61,627 nucleotides of DNA from Emiliania huxleyi CCMP1516. Taxonomy: Eukaryota > Haptophyta > Isochrysidales > Noelaerhabdaceae. Within the stretch, counting starts at the first letter, position 1, and the number at the start of each line of letters is the position of its first letter. The notes under the pieces are model-generated. The model did not search any database and was not told the origin of the DNA. It saw only the letters and a program-made list of their open reading frames with translations. Shown piece by piece: positions 39,850 through 49,300 of this stretch. Location: assembly GCF_000372725.1 (NCBI RefSeq), contig NW_005202427.1, positions 1,190,947-1,252,573 of the forward strand. The letters are read 5' to 3'. The translations under genes and the position numbers were made by a program.

Positions 39850-40780
39850 ATGTTGCTTCGGCTCCGGCCTCTCCGACTCCAACCACGTCTCCAGTGCCGC
39901 GGCTGGCACGATGTCACGACGCTGAGCCGCCGCGACTGCGCCGACGCCGGCTCATCTCGCGGCCTCCCGCCTCTCCTCCGCTGGCACGCACGGGCGCTTC
40001 ACGAGCGGCCGATGCTGACGGCGGCCGCCGCAGGCGCTGCGGCGGCCGGCCTGGGCGATGCCGTCGCCCAGGGCGTGAGCTGGGCGCTGGGCGTCCACGG
40101 CAGCAGCGAGCTCGACTGGTCGGCACGGCTCGTCCGCTGCGGGTGCGTCGCCAGTTTCGGCGGGCTCGCTGTTGGGTGCGGCGGCGAGGTGTGGTGGCGC
40201 GCGCTGAGCAGATACTTTCCGGGAGGCACGTACGAGGCGGGCTTGCGCTTCACCCTCGACCAGGCTGTCTTTGCCCCGGTCGTCCTCGGCCTCGCCGCCG
40301 CCGCGTGGCCGCTGGTGGAAGGGCGCGGGGTGAGTGCCGCCCGGGCGCACGTCGACTCGGACTGGCGCGCCGGACTCTCCCTCCCCACCCAGCGTGCTGC
40401 CCGCCCCTCATTTCCAGCGCCACAAACACTGGATTCAGCGTCACAGACTCTGTTGCTCACCCAGGTACCACATGCTTGGCAAAATGTGGACGTTTTGGGG
40501 CGGCGCCTCTGCGGCAAGCTACCTGCTGGCGCCGCCACAGTGGCAGCCCTCCGCGGCGGCGGCGGCCGCCGTGCTGTGGTCGGCCTACGTCTCGTACCGC
40601 CTGCACCACCCCGCGCCGGAGGAGGCCGAGATGGCCAACGCGTCGGCCATCGATGACTACCTGCGCGAGCATCGCTCCGACCGGTACGACGTCAGGGCGG
40701 GCGGAGGCGACGATGGCCCGACCGGCAGCGCCGTGGATCGCGCGCGGGACCTCCTCAGCGTGCTCAGTCCGGGGAGATAG
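39850..40780 (+). CDS. Mpv17/PMP22-like membrane protein (divergent)
   Basis: Two exons (39850-40322 and 40465-40780) with a GC-AG intron give about 262 residues. The N-terminus MLLRLRPLRLQPRLQCRG is a likely mitochondrial presequence. LPPLLRWHARALHERPMLTA, then AGLGDAVAQGVSW (the GDxxxQ helix), LDWSARLVRCGCVASFGGLA, WWRALSRYFPGGTYEAGLRF and TLDQAVFAPVVLGLAA match the Mpv17/PMP22 layout (DxxRxxR, G..GP, DQ....P). The C-terminal half differs: KMWTFWGGASAASYL and WQPSAAAAAAVLWSAYVSYR replace the usual WPxxQxxNF signature. Members are small inner-mitochondrial or peroxisomal membrane proteins. The assignment is moderate because the signature motif is not seen. Confidence 0.5.
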
Positions 40781-40870
40781 CGTGCCCGCCGAGCTCCCTC
40801 TAACGCCCGCCCACTATCGAGTCTGTTTTGAGCTGGTGTCGGGGTGCCACCTGGCCGCGCAGTCACCAGT

Positions 40871-42011
40871 CTACATACTACGGCTACCTGCGAGGGTCAT
40901 ATCGGTGCCCAGGTGCAGTGCCGCACACTTCTCGCTGCCTCCGGCTGTCGGCGCTAGCACCTTGACGGGGACACCCTCGACCATCATCTCCTTGATGTCT
41001 GACGGCAAGTCACTCGACCGCCACCTGTCCGGATCTAGCGGCATCGGTTCCCACGACCTAGCCTCTTTCGCTGCCTTATCCTCCACAAATTCTCCGCGGT
41101 CTCTCCAGTCCATAAACGGCCTGAGTGCGTCGTAGTCGAGTCGGCTTTCGCGGCTTGCCCCTCGTCTCACCCCGACGCAAACGGCGGCAAGTCGACGAGA
41201 CTGTCTCCGGCGTTGTACCTCACCTCTCGCATCTCAGTGGATTTGCGCCGAGCTGTTCAATCACACGACGAGCGGCGTCTTTCCCCGTCACTACAGTCAG
41301 CCGAGTACCGACCGGAGTCCTCTGTAGCGCCGCCTTGGCTTCGGTTATGAGTGCGTCGACCTGCTCCCTGTCGACGATCTCGATCAACGTGTTGAGCCTC
41401 CCCAGCCGGGAGAGGCGAACTTGTAGCCGCCCCGCCTCGGTTCGCCGTCGAGGCGAGCGAGGTTGGGGGCGGCCGACTCTGCAGCCGAGACTGCTCATGC
41501 CCAGAGGGGCCAGCCACCGCCAACGGCGGTGCGGCCTCGCGGTGAGCGAGGGCCTCGGTGGCGGATGCTTTGCATAAGTGGTGGGAAGCGCTGCTGCTAT
41601 CCAACGCAGCGCTGCCCAATGAGGCGGAACTCTCTCCCAGAAGTGTGTCGCGGGGGAGGTCATGGACCCTCTGCCAAGGCGCCGGGCGGTGTTCGCCGGC
41701 GCCTCCGTTGAGCAGTGAGCCTGGGGGTGGGCGCGGGTCGGCCAGATAGCCGGCGGTCCCCACGAGATGAGCCGCCGTGCCGAGGTCCGCGCCCCTCCTG
41801 GAGGGTGAAGGCATGCCCGCGGTAGTGGGCGTTGCCTGCGTGCTCCAGGGTGTACTGGGCTCCACCCCGTTATGCGCAGTCGAGGGGCGGTGGCCCATCG
41901 GCCGGCGGGGTGGAGCTCCGATCTTGTTGCTTGCCCATCGATGCTGCGTCGGCCTTGCGGCCGGGCTATGCGCTCGAAGGGGAGGGTGGCCGTAGACGCG
42001 GTGGCGTCCAA
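40871..42011 (-). other. unrecognised open frames, possibly mobile-element remnant
   Basis: On the minus strand two frames (42011-41220 and 41170-40871) contain protein-like stretches: LNTLIEIVDREQVDALITEA with KAALQRTPVGTRLTVVTGKD, and LRPFMDWRDRGEFVEDKAAK with DLPSDIKEMMVEGVPVKVL. A stop and a short gap separate them. They may be exons of one gene or a decayed gag/pol-like element lying next to the WTTKNW copies. No domain can be named. Confidence 0.3.
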
Positions 42012-42593
42012 GCCCGGTGTTGCTAAGAAGTGCTGCCGCTCACGCGACGGGTCTTACGCTTACGTTTACTCAAGGGGGGGGCTGGGGTGAATACGACACT
42101 CTGTCGCACTCACGGATTGAAGTCAGGAGCCTGTCGGCGGCCCGAGACTGAACGACAGGGCCTCGCTCTGGGCCCTCACACGACTCTGTGTGGCGTTCAG
42201 AGAGTTCGTTACACAGTGGGACCGCCCGTCCTCCTCAATTCGATTATCGGGACCCCCGGGGGTCGTTACATGCGCCTCGTCATCTCCGTTGCGAGCTCCA
42301 TTTGCGGCTCCAATCGCCCCAAGTCACCGCGGAGGACTTGTCCAAAACCCTCCTCCGCGACACTCAGCTAGAGGAGCTTGTTGAAGCCAGCCCGCGTTGT
42401 GTGCCTGTGTGTATGCATATGCGTTTGGAGACTCACAAGTAGGTCCTCTGCGCGCCACGGATTGGTCATCGTCCTGGCGCGTCCCGTGAACGCTCGCGGC
42501 CCATGCGTTCTAGCATGGGCTCGAAATATTCTTTTTCTCGATCTCAAATTTCTACTCAAACGTTTGATCAAATGCCTCCGCTCGGCGTGGGGC

Positions 42594-43268
42594 ATGATCA
42601 TCGAGATGGAGCCGACTGCACACCTCAGTTACAGTAATCCAAAACAACCTGACGTGGCGGCGGCAAACATCGGCAGGGGGCACAGGCGCCTTGTTGCCGA
42701 TTTGAAGCTCACGAGCTCGCTTGCGAGCCAGGGCAAGGACACGGCCGGCGACGGAGAGCTCGGCTGGAAGGGGGCCTATGTGCGTTTTGGCAACACGGAG
42801 ACCGGGCTGCTCAAGTTGGTCAAAGGGCGCGGCAAGTGGTCTCCGTCGGGAGCGACGGCAGCGGCGGTGGCGGGGGAGGAGGAGGAGGCCGAGGAGGAGG
42901 GGGAGGAGGGGGAGGAGGAGGATGCCCCCAAGGGAAAGCTCAAGGAGCTGCCTGGCGATTACCCCTTTGCGCGGCAGCAGGATTGCGATCTACGTTTGTT
43001 TGATTTTGAGGCTTTCGGAGGCTTTGGAAAGGAGGTTCGCAGCACCCTGAGGGAGGCGGCGAACCAGCTGAGCAACAAACTTTCGCACGCTCAGCACCTG
43101 GACGAGGTCACATGGACCACCAAGAACTGGCACGGGCTGCAGATGCAGCGCTTGTCTGTCGTCCTCCACACCGCCGTGGCGTGGCAGACGGTGAACGAGC
43201 TAGCGTGCGGGGAGAGCGGCATTGTGCATGGTGCGGAGTGCATTGCCGTTCTTAACGGAGTCGCTTAG
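42594..43268 (+). CDS. intact member (copy C) of the multicopy WTTKNW family
   Basis: About 224 residues from MIIEMEPTAHLSYSNPKQPD; upstream in-frame codons to 42378 are of poor quality. The middle is acidic (EEEEAEEEGEEGEEEDAP). The conserved part is CDLRLFDFEAFGGFGKEVRS, TLREAANQLSNKLSHAQHLD, EVTWTTKNWHGLQMQRLSVV, LHTAVAWQTVNELACGESGI, VHGAECIAVLNGVA. Three other copies lie in this window (10246, 39430 inverted, 51768 inverted). Copies share non-coding 3' flanks, which suggests spread as part of a mobile element rather than a simple gene family. No known domain recognised. Confidence 0.5.
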   Translation: MIIEMEPTAHLSYSNPKQPDVAAANIGRGHRRLVADLKLTSSLASQGKDTAGDGELGWKGAYVRFGNTETGLLKLVKGRGKWSPSGATAAAVAGEEEEAEEEGEEGEEEDAPKGKLKELPGDYPFARQQDCDLRLFDFEAFGGFGKEVRSTLREAANQLSNKLSHAQHLDEVTWTTKNWHGLQMQRLSVVLHTAVAWQTVNELACGESGIVHGAECIAVLNGVA

Positions 43269-43385
43269 GCGGCTCCGGTGGTGAGCCTGTGTGTGTGCCA
43301 GTCCGCGCCAGTCCGCGCCCTTGTCGTGCCAGTGTGCTGTGAGAGAGGCTTGTATCTTAAGAATTCTAAATCTCTTTTTCTCGCG

Positions 43386-44810
43386 ATGTCCACCCCACCG
43401 CGCCGCCGCTCGCGCCGCCTCGCCCCCGCCGCCGCCGCCGCTCCCTCGCCAGACACGCCGCCGCCCGCCCGCCTCCTCGACCTCCCCACGGAGCTCCTCG
43501 TGCGCGCCATCTCTCGCTGCGACCCCGCCGACATCGCTCGCACCGCGGCCGTCTCGCTCCTCTTCCACGCCTCGCTTGCGGTGGAGGGCATCCGCTTGCG
43601 GGCGCAAGAGCGCGGCTACGAGCTTCCGGCGCCGCCAGAGGGCGAGGGCTGCGCCGTGCGGTGGCTGTTCTTCGCTGCGCTGCTGTGCGAGTCCAACCCG
43701 CCGGCGAGGGCGGCGGCAGGCGAACTCCACAGCGTTTTCATCGACGGCGAGGGGCGGCTCTCGTCGTGCGGCTCTGCGCCGGACTGGTATCCCGGACTGC
43801 TCGGTCACGGCGAGGGCGTGACGCGGCTGAACACGCCGACCCGCCTCCCGTCGATGCTGGGTGGCGAGCGCGCCGTGAGCGTGGCGGCAGGAGATTACCA
43901 CAGCCTGGCCCTCACCAGCAGCAGTGTCTGGAGCTGGGGCTATGGTCTCTACGGCCGGCTGGGCCACGGCGACGAGGAGGAGCAGTGGCAGCCAAAGAAA
44001 GTCGAGGCCTTGACTGGCCAGCGCGTCGTCGCCGTGTCGGCTGGAGGCGCGCACAGCCTTGCAATAACTGCCGACGGAGCTGTCCGGAGCTGGGGCCATG
44101 GAGGCAAAGGCCGGTTGGGCCACGGCGACGAGCAGAGCCAGCTGGAGCCCAAGAAGGTCGAGGCCTTTGCTGGCCAGCGCGTCGTCGCTGTGTCGGCTGG
44201 AAGCTTCCACAGCCTCGCCATCACCGCCGACGGCGCCGTTTGGAGCTGGGGCAGTGGAGACTGGGGCAAGCTGGGCCACGGCGACGAGCAGAACCGGCTC
44301 CTGCCGAAGAAGGTCAAGGCCTGGGCTGGCCAGCGCGTCGTCACTGTGTCGGCTGGAAGCTTCCACAGCCTCGCCATCACCGCCGACGGCAGCCTCTGGA
44401 GCTGGGGCCATGGACTCTCTGGCCAGCTGGGCCACGGCGACGAGCAGCAGCAGCTGCTGCCCAAGAAGATCGAGGCATTTGCTGGCCAGCGCGTCGTCGC
44501 TGTGTCGGCTGGAGGCCACCACAACCTCGCCATCACCGCCGATGGCGCCGTCTGGAGCTGGGGCTATGAAGGATGGGGCATGTTGGGCCACGGCGACGAG
44601 CAGCGCCAGCTGCTGCCGAAGAAGATCGAGGCCTTTGCCGGTCAGCGCGTTAACGCCGTGTCGGCTGGGCTGTACCACAGCTTCGCCATCACCGCCGACG
44701 GCGCTGTCTTTACCTGGGGCATGGGCGTTCACGCCTGCCTTGCCCACGGAGAGGACCTGTCGAACCAGCTGCTGCCGAAGAAGGTGGAGGCGTGGGCGCC
44801 GGGGCAGTGA
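43386..44810 (+). CDS. F-box-like and RCC1-repeat protein
   Basis: Intronless, 474 residues. The start MSTPPRRRSRRLAPAAAAAP is the first Met after the shared 3' flank of the WTTKNW element. An F-box-like helix set follows: RLLDLPTELLVRAISRCDPA with DIARTAAVSLLFHASLAVEG. About seven RCC1 repeats follow, each with the SAGxxHSLAITADGAVWSWG core and LGHGDEQ..LLPKKVEAFAGQRVVAV. Repeats two to six are nearly identical in DNA, so the array has been homogenised. RCC1 repeats form a seven-bladed propeller used in GEF activity or substrate binding. With an F-box the protein may be an SCF ubiquitin-ligase adaptor, but that is inferred. Confidence 0.82.
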   Translation: MSTPPRRRSRRLAPAAAAAPSPDTPPPARLLDLPTELLVRAISRCDPADIARTAAVSLLFHASLAVEGIRLRAQERGYELPAPPEGEGCAVRWLFFAALLCESNPPARAAAGELHSVFIDGEGRLSSCGSAPDWYPGLLGHGEGVTRLNTPTRLPSMLGGERAVSVAAGDYHSLALTSSSVWSWGYGLYGRLGHGDEEEQWQPKKVEALTGQRVVAVSAGGAHSLAITADGAVRSWGHGGKGRLGHGDEQSQLEPKKVEAFAGQRVVAVSAGSFHSLAITADGAVWSWGSGDWGKLGHGDEQNRLLPKKVKAWAGQRVVTVSAGSFHSLAITADGSLWSWGHGLSGQLGHGDEQQQLLPKKIEAFAGQRVVAVSAGGHHNLAITADGAVWSWGYEGWGMLGHGDEQRQLLPKKIEAFAGQRVNAVSAGLYHSFAITADGAVFTWGMGVHACLAHGEDLSNQLLPKKVEAWAPGQ

Positions 44811-44973
44811 TGCAAGGGCGCAGGGGTTTCTTCTTTCCACTCCCGTGTGAAGGCCGTTTTCTTTTCTCAGCCTCTCTGTTTGCCCTGTGCCCGGGCGAGT
44901 AGAGGCACTCGCACGCACTCTCGAGGTGCACCACTCTCGAGGTCTCTTCATGGTAGGGGTGCCCTGCTCCGGG

Positions 44974-45180
44974 CACAGAAAGAAAACGGACAGGACCCCA
45001 GGGAGGGATATGGGAGGACGGCACGCCGCCACCACACAGGGATTTTAAGGAGAGGGGAGCACAGAAAGAAAGAAAGAAAACGGACAAGCCAAGGGAGGGA
45101 TGGGAGGACGGCACGCCGCCACCACACAGGGATTTTAAGGAGAGGGGTGTGGTGCGCTAGCCGTCGCCCACCCTTGGGCG
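44974..45180 (+). repeat. dispersed repeat R2, two tandem copies
   Basis: GGGAGGGAT..GGGAGGACGGCACGCCGCCA and CACAGGGATTTTAAGGAGAG occur at 44990 and 45080. The second is followed by GTGTGGTGCGCTA and CGTCGCCCACCC, as in the 50.8 and 51.3 kb copies. Confidence 0.85.
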
Positions 45181-46389
45181 TCCGCCTCTTCCTGCATACG
45201 CTCACCCATAGAATTGTCACCGCCAGTGAGTGCGAGATAGGGCTAGCGGCTGGCGGCTAGCCTCTGAGGAGAGTGACCAGAGACACCTCACACGACCCCA
45301 CACACGGTCTAGTCCGGCCTCGCGGTCGGCGGAGATTGCTAGAGGACGAGCAAGCCTGCTCTAGCCTCACGCGTTCGCCCCTGTCGTCTGTTGTGTTGTT
45401 GTGCCCTTGTTTGTTCCTTTGGCATCTTGGCTGGGGGAGGCGACAGGGGGGGGCGCGGCCTTGAGTTATGTGTACGCCAACTCAGGGTGTGTGGCAGCCA
45501 CGCTGGCTGTGTGTCTTGTGAGCTTGTTTGTGTCTGCGTGTCGCTCGTGCGTGTCGTCATCATCTGTCCCGCGTCCACCCATACCGCGTTGGTGTCCAGT
45601 CCGAGCCTGACTGTTGTTCATCTTTCTACATACATACATACATGCGCGAGACAAAGGACGAAGACTGGCACTGTCTGCTGAGTCTCTGGGGCTCTGGCAC
45701 TGGGGGCGCCCTTCGCCTCGCCGACTGAACCACCAGCCCCATCTCTCCGTTCTCTCTCAAGACTCTCACACGTGCCGCGGAACCATCCACATCATCGCTG
45801 GCTCGCGGCAGTACGGACACTCTTCCATCAGCTCGGAGCATGGTCCGCAAGCGCACACGTGACCGCACGGGACCAGTGTGTGTGAGTGTGTGCCTGTGTG
45901 GGCCGGGGCGGCCGCCGCCCTCGCTCTCGCGAAAGGTCGAGGTCGCTCTAGAGAGGTCGCTCGCCGACGCGCGACGGTCGCGCGCGGCGCGCTCGAGCTG
46001 CCACGGCTTGGTTCGCGCCCCTCCTGTCCCCCCTAGATCTCCCCCCCGCGCGCGCGCGCGCGCCCCCCGGCCCCGCGGCTCTTCGTGATACTTTTGAAAA
46101 GGGGGAGTTGAATTTCGATTTTGCATTTTCCATTTTCGTGGCGAAGGCCAGCAAGGTGGGACGCTGTCCTCCTCCCATCCCTACCAGTGTGGTCGCAACG
46201 GGCCGGGGGCCCGCACAACAAAGCAGTTCTCTCGGCATTTACCGGCTTTGCCTACCACGGCCTCTTCTTACCGGCCTGCCCTCTCGCTCCTCTCACGGGT
46301 GCAGTTGAGAGAGAGCCCGCGGCGAGGTCCTCCCCCTCCCTGGCTCTCGCTGACAGCTCTCGTTGAGTCTCCTCGGCTCGCTGATCGTC
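45181..46389. other. intergenic, nothing recognised
   Basis: Includes ACATACATACATACATGC (45628), alternating GC (46048-46062) and scattered short frames without motifs. Confidence 0.5.
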
Positions 46390-49300
46390 CTACTCCCGCT
46401 CCCACTCGTCCTTGTTCTCGGCCCCCCACGAGAAGCGCATCATCTTCATCTCCTCCTCGAGCTCGGTGGCCCAGTCGCCTTTGCCCGTCGCGCGCGCGTG
46501 GTTGAAGTTGCGGTGCATGTCGACGATCTTGCGCGCCTCCGGCGACAAGTCCATGTACCGCCCCTGGTACGGCTCGTCGTCGCAGACCTGCGGCGCAGCG
46601 CACGAGTGGCGGCGCAGCGCAGTAGTGGCCCCTGGCGCGAGCCTCGTCTGTGCATCTCGCGCGGGCGGGGAGGGCGGCGCGCGCCTGCTTGATGGCGAGG
46701 GCGGGCGAGAGCTTCTCCTCGGACGGGAAGAGCCGCGAGAAGACCGGGCCGCCTGAGGAAGGTTCCGAGAAGGTTCCGAGAGGGTTCCGAGCAGGTTCCC
46801 GAAGGTTCCGAGAAGAGCGGGCCGCCCGTCTCCTTGGGCAGCATCACGTGCACCTCGCCCGGCTCGTATGTCCACGTCGCCTGCCACACAAGCCGAGCCC
46901 CGGTGACGCTCTCCTGGCGCGGGCGGGCGAGGTGCGGGGCTGTGTCCACGCGCCTCGCCAGCCACCACAGGCTTGTCGAGCGAGCCTGAGAGGGGGGGGG
47001 AGGGAGGTCGAAGGCCTGCGCCGTGAGCCGACGCGAGGGAGGGCGGCGCGGCGAGGGAGGGCGGTGCGGTGGCGAGGCGAGCAAGCCTGCGAGGAGGACG
47101 TGTCCAATAGACTACTCAATAGACTTCTCACTAGCAAGCCTGCGAGGAGGACGTGTCCGCGCGCCACCATCCGCAGCAGCAGCGGCTTGATCTCGACGCG
47201 GATGTCTCTCCGCGCCATGTCGGGCGGGATGCGCACGAGCAAGTTGATCTCCTGCGGGGCAAGGTCGGAGGGGTGAGGGGTGGCGGCGCGGGGTCGGCGA
47301 GCGGCTGCGGCGGCTTCCTCGTCCGTCTGCGACCACGAGTAGGTCGTGTTTGCCTCGAGCGGAACCTCCGCCTTGCGCAGAGGGAGCAGAGGGAGCAGGG
47401 GGAAGGGGGGGGGGGGGGGGGGAGCAAGTCGGCTGTGGGGCGGGGTGGCCTTGCGCCCGTGCCCCGACCCTCTCGGGCCCGCTAGTCCCACGGCTCGCGC
47501 TTCTCTGCTGCTCGAGCGCAACCTTGATCAGCGCTCCGCCGCCGCCGCCGCGAGAGGGAGGCTTTGCGGCCGGCTCCGCCCGCCGCTGCAGCATGTCTCT
47601 CCGCTGCAGCATGCCGTTGCCAGGCGCTCCGCCCGGCGAGGGCTGCGGAGGCGGCTTGCGCGTGATCGGCGCCGCCTGGGTCGCACCCGCGGCGGGAGTG
47701 GCGCGGGGGTCGGGGCGAGGCGCGTGCGGAGGCGGGGCGGCAGGACGACGGCTCGCTGCCTCTGGGCTTTGGGGGGGCGAGAGAGGGGGGAGGGGAGAGG
47801 TGTGTGAGGGGGGAGAGCGTGCGATGCCTTTGGGCTGACGAGGGCCAGCTCGTGGTGCGGGAAGGGTTAGGGTTAGGGTTAGGGTCAGGGTTAGTGCCTT
47901 TGGGCTGACGAGGACCAGCTCGTGGTGCGGGAAGGGTTAGGGTTAGGGTTAGGGTCAGGGTCAGGGTTAGTGCCTTTGGGCTGACGAGGACCAACTCGTG
48001 GTGCGGGAAGGGTGAGGGTTAGGGTTAGGGTTAGGGTCAGGGTTAGTGCCTTTGGGCTGACGAGGACCAGCTCGTGGTGCGGGAAGGGTTAGGGTTAGGG
48101 TTAGGGTCAGGGTCAGGGTTAGTGCCTTTGGGCTGACGAGGACCAGCTCGTGGTGCGGGAAGGGTTAGGGTTAGGGTTAGGGTCAGGGTCAGGGTTAGTG
48201 CCTTTGGGCTGACGAGGACCAGCTCGTGGTGCGGGAAGGGTTAGGGTTAGGGTCAGGGTTAGGGTCAGGGTCAGGGTTAGTGCCTTTGGGCTGACGAGGA
48301 CCAGCTCGTGGTGCGGGAAGGGTTAGGGTTAGGGTTAGGGTCAGGGTCAGGGTTAGTGCCTTTGGGCTGACGAGGACCAGCTCGTGGTGCGGGAAGGGTT
48401 AGGGTTAGGGTTAGGGTCAGGGTCAGGGTTAGTGCCTTTGGGCTGACGAGGACCAGCTCGTGGTGCGGGAAGGGTTAGGGTTAGGGTCAGGGTCAGGGTC
48501 AGGGTTAGTGCCTTTGGGCTGACGAGGACCAGCTCGTGGTGCGGGAAGGGTTAGGGATAGGGTTAGGGTCAGGGTCAGGGTTAGTGCCTTTGGGCTGACG
48601 AGGACCAGCTCGTGGTGCGGGAAGGGTTAGGGATAGGGTTAGGGTTAGGGTCAGGGTTAGTGCCTTTGGGCTGACGAGGACCAGCTCGTGGTGCGGGAAG
48701 GGTTAGGGTTAGGGTTAGGGTCAGGGTCAGGGTTAGTGCCTTTGGGCTGACGAGGACCAGCTCGTGGTGCGGGAAGGGTTAGGGTTAGGGTTAGGGTCAG
48801 GGTCAGGGTTAGTGCCTTTGGGCTGACGAGGACCAGCTCGTGGTGCGGGAAAGTGCGCCGGTGCTCCGGGCCGTAGTAGCCTACGAGAGACAGCCGCAAG
48901 CTCACACGGCGCCCCTCCCTCGCAAGCGGCGAGCCCCGTGGCGGTATGCGGCGCCGCCGCGGTGGCAACGCACGCACAAGTCGAAGGCGCTGTCGCCGAC
49001 GCCGCAGTCGACGCAGTGGTAGAAGCGGCGGACCTGTTAATATTAATATTAATGTTAATATTAATATTAATCGACGCAGTGGTAGAAGCGGCGGACCTGT
49101 TAATATTAATATTAATATTAATGTTAATATTAATATTAGTCGACGCAGTGGTAGAAGCGGCGGACCTGTTAATATTAATATTAATATTAATGTTAATATT
49201 AATATTAATCGACGCAGTGGTAGAAGCGGCGGACCTGTTAATATTAATATTAATATTAATGTTAATATTAATATTAATCGACGCAGTGGTAGAAGCGGCG

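Noticed and set aside
41200..42370. Ribosomal RNA gene
   Set aside because: No conserved SSU or LSU core motifs were found. The region has short protein-like frames instead.
47824..48850. Chromosome end (true telomere)
   Set aside because: Tracts are interrupted by coding fragments, internal to a gene, and followed by unique genes on both sides.
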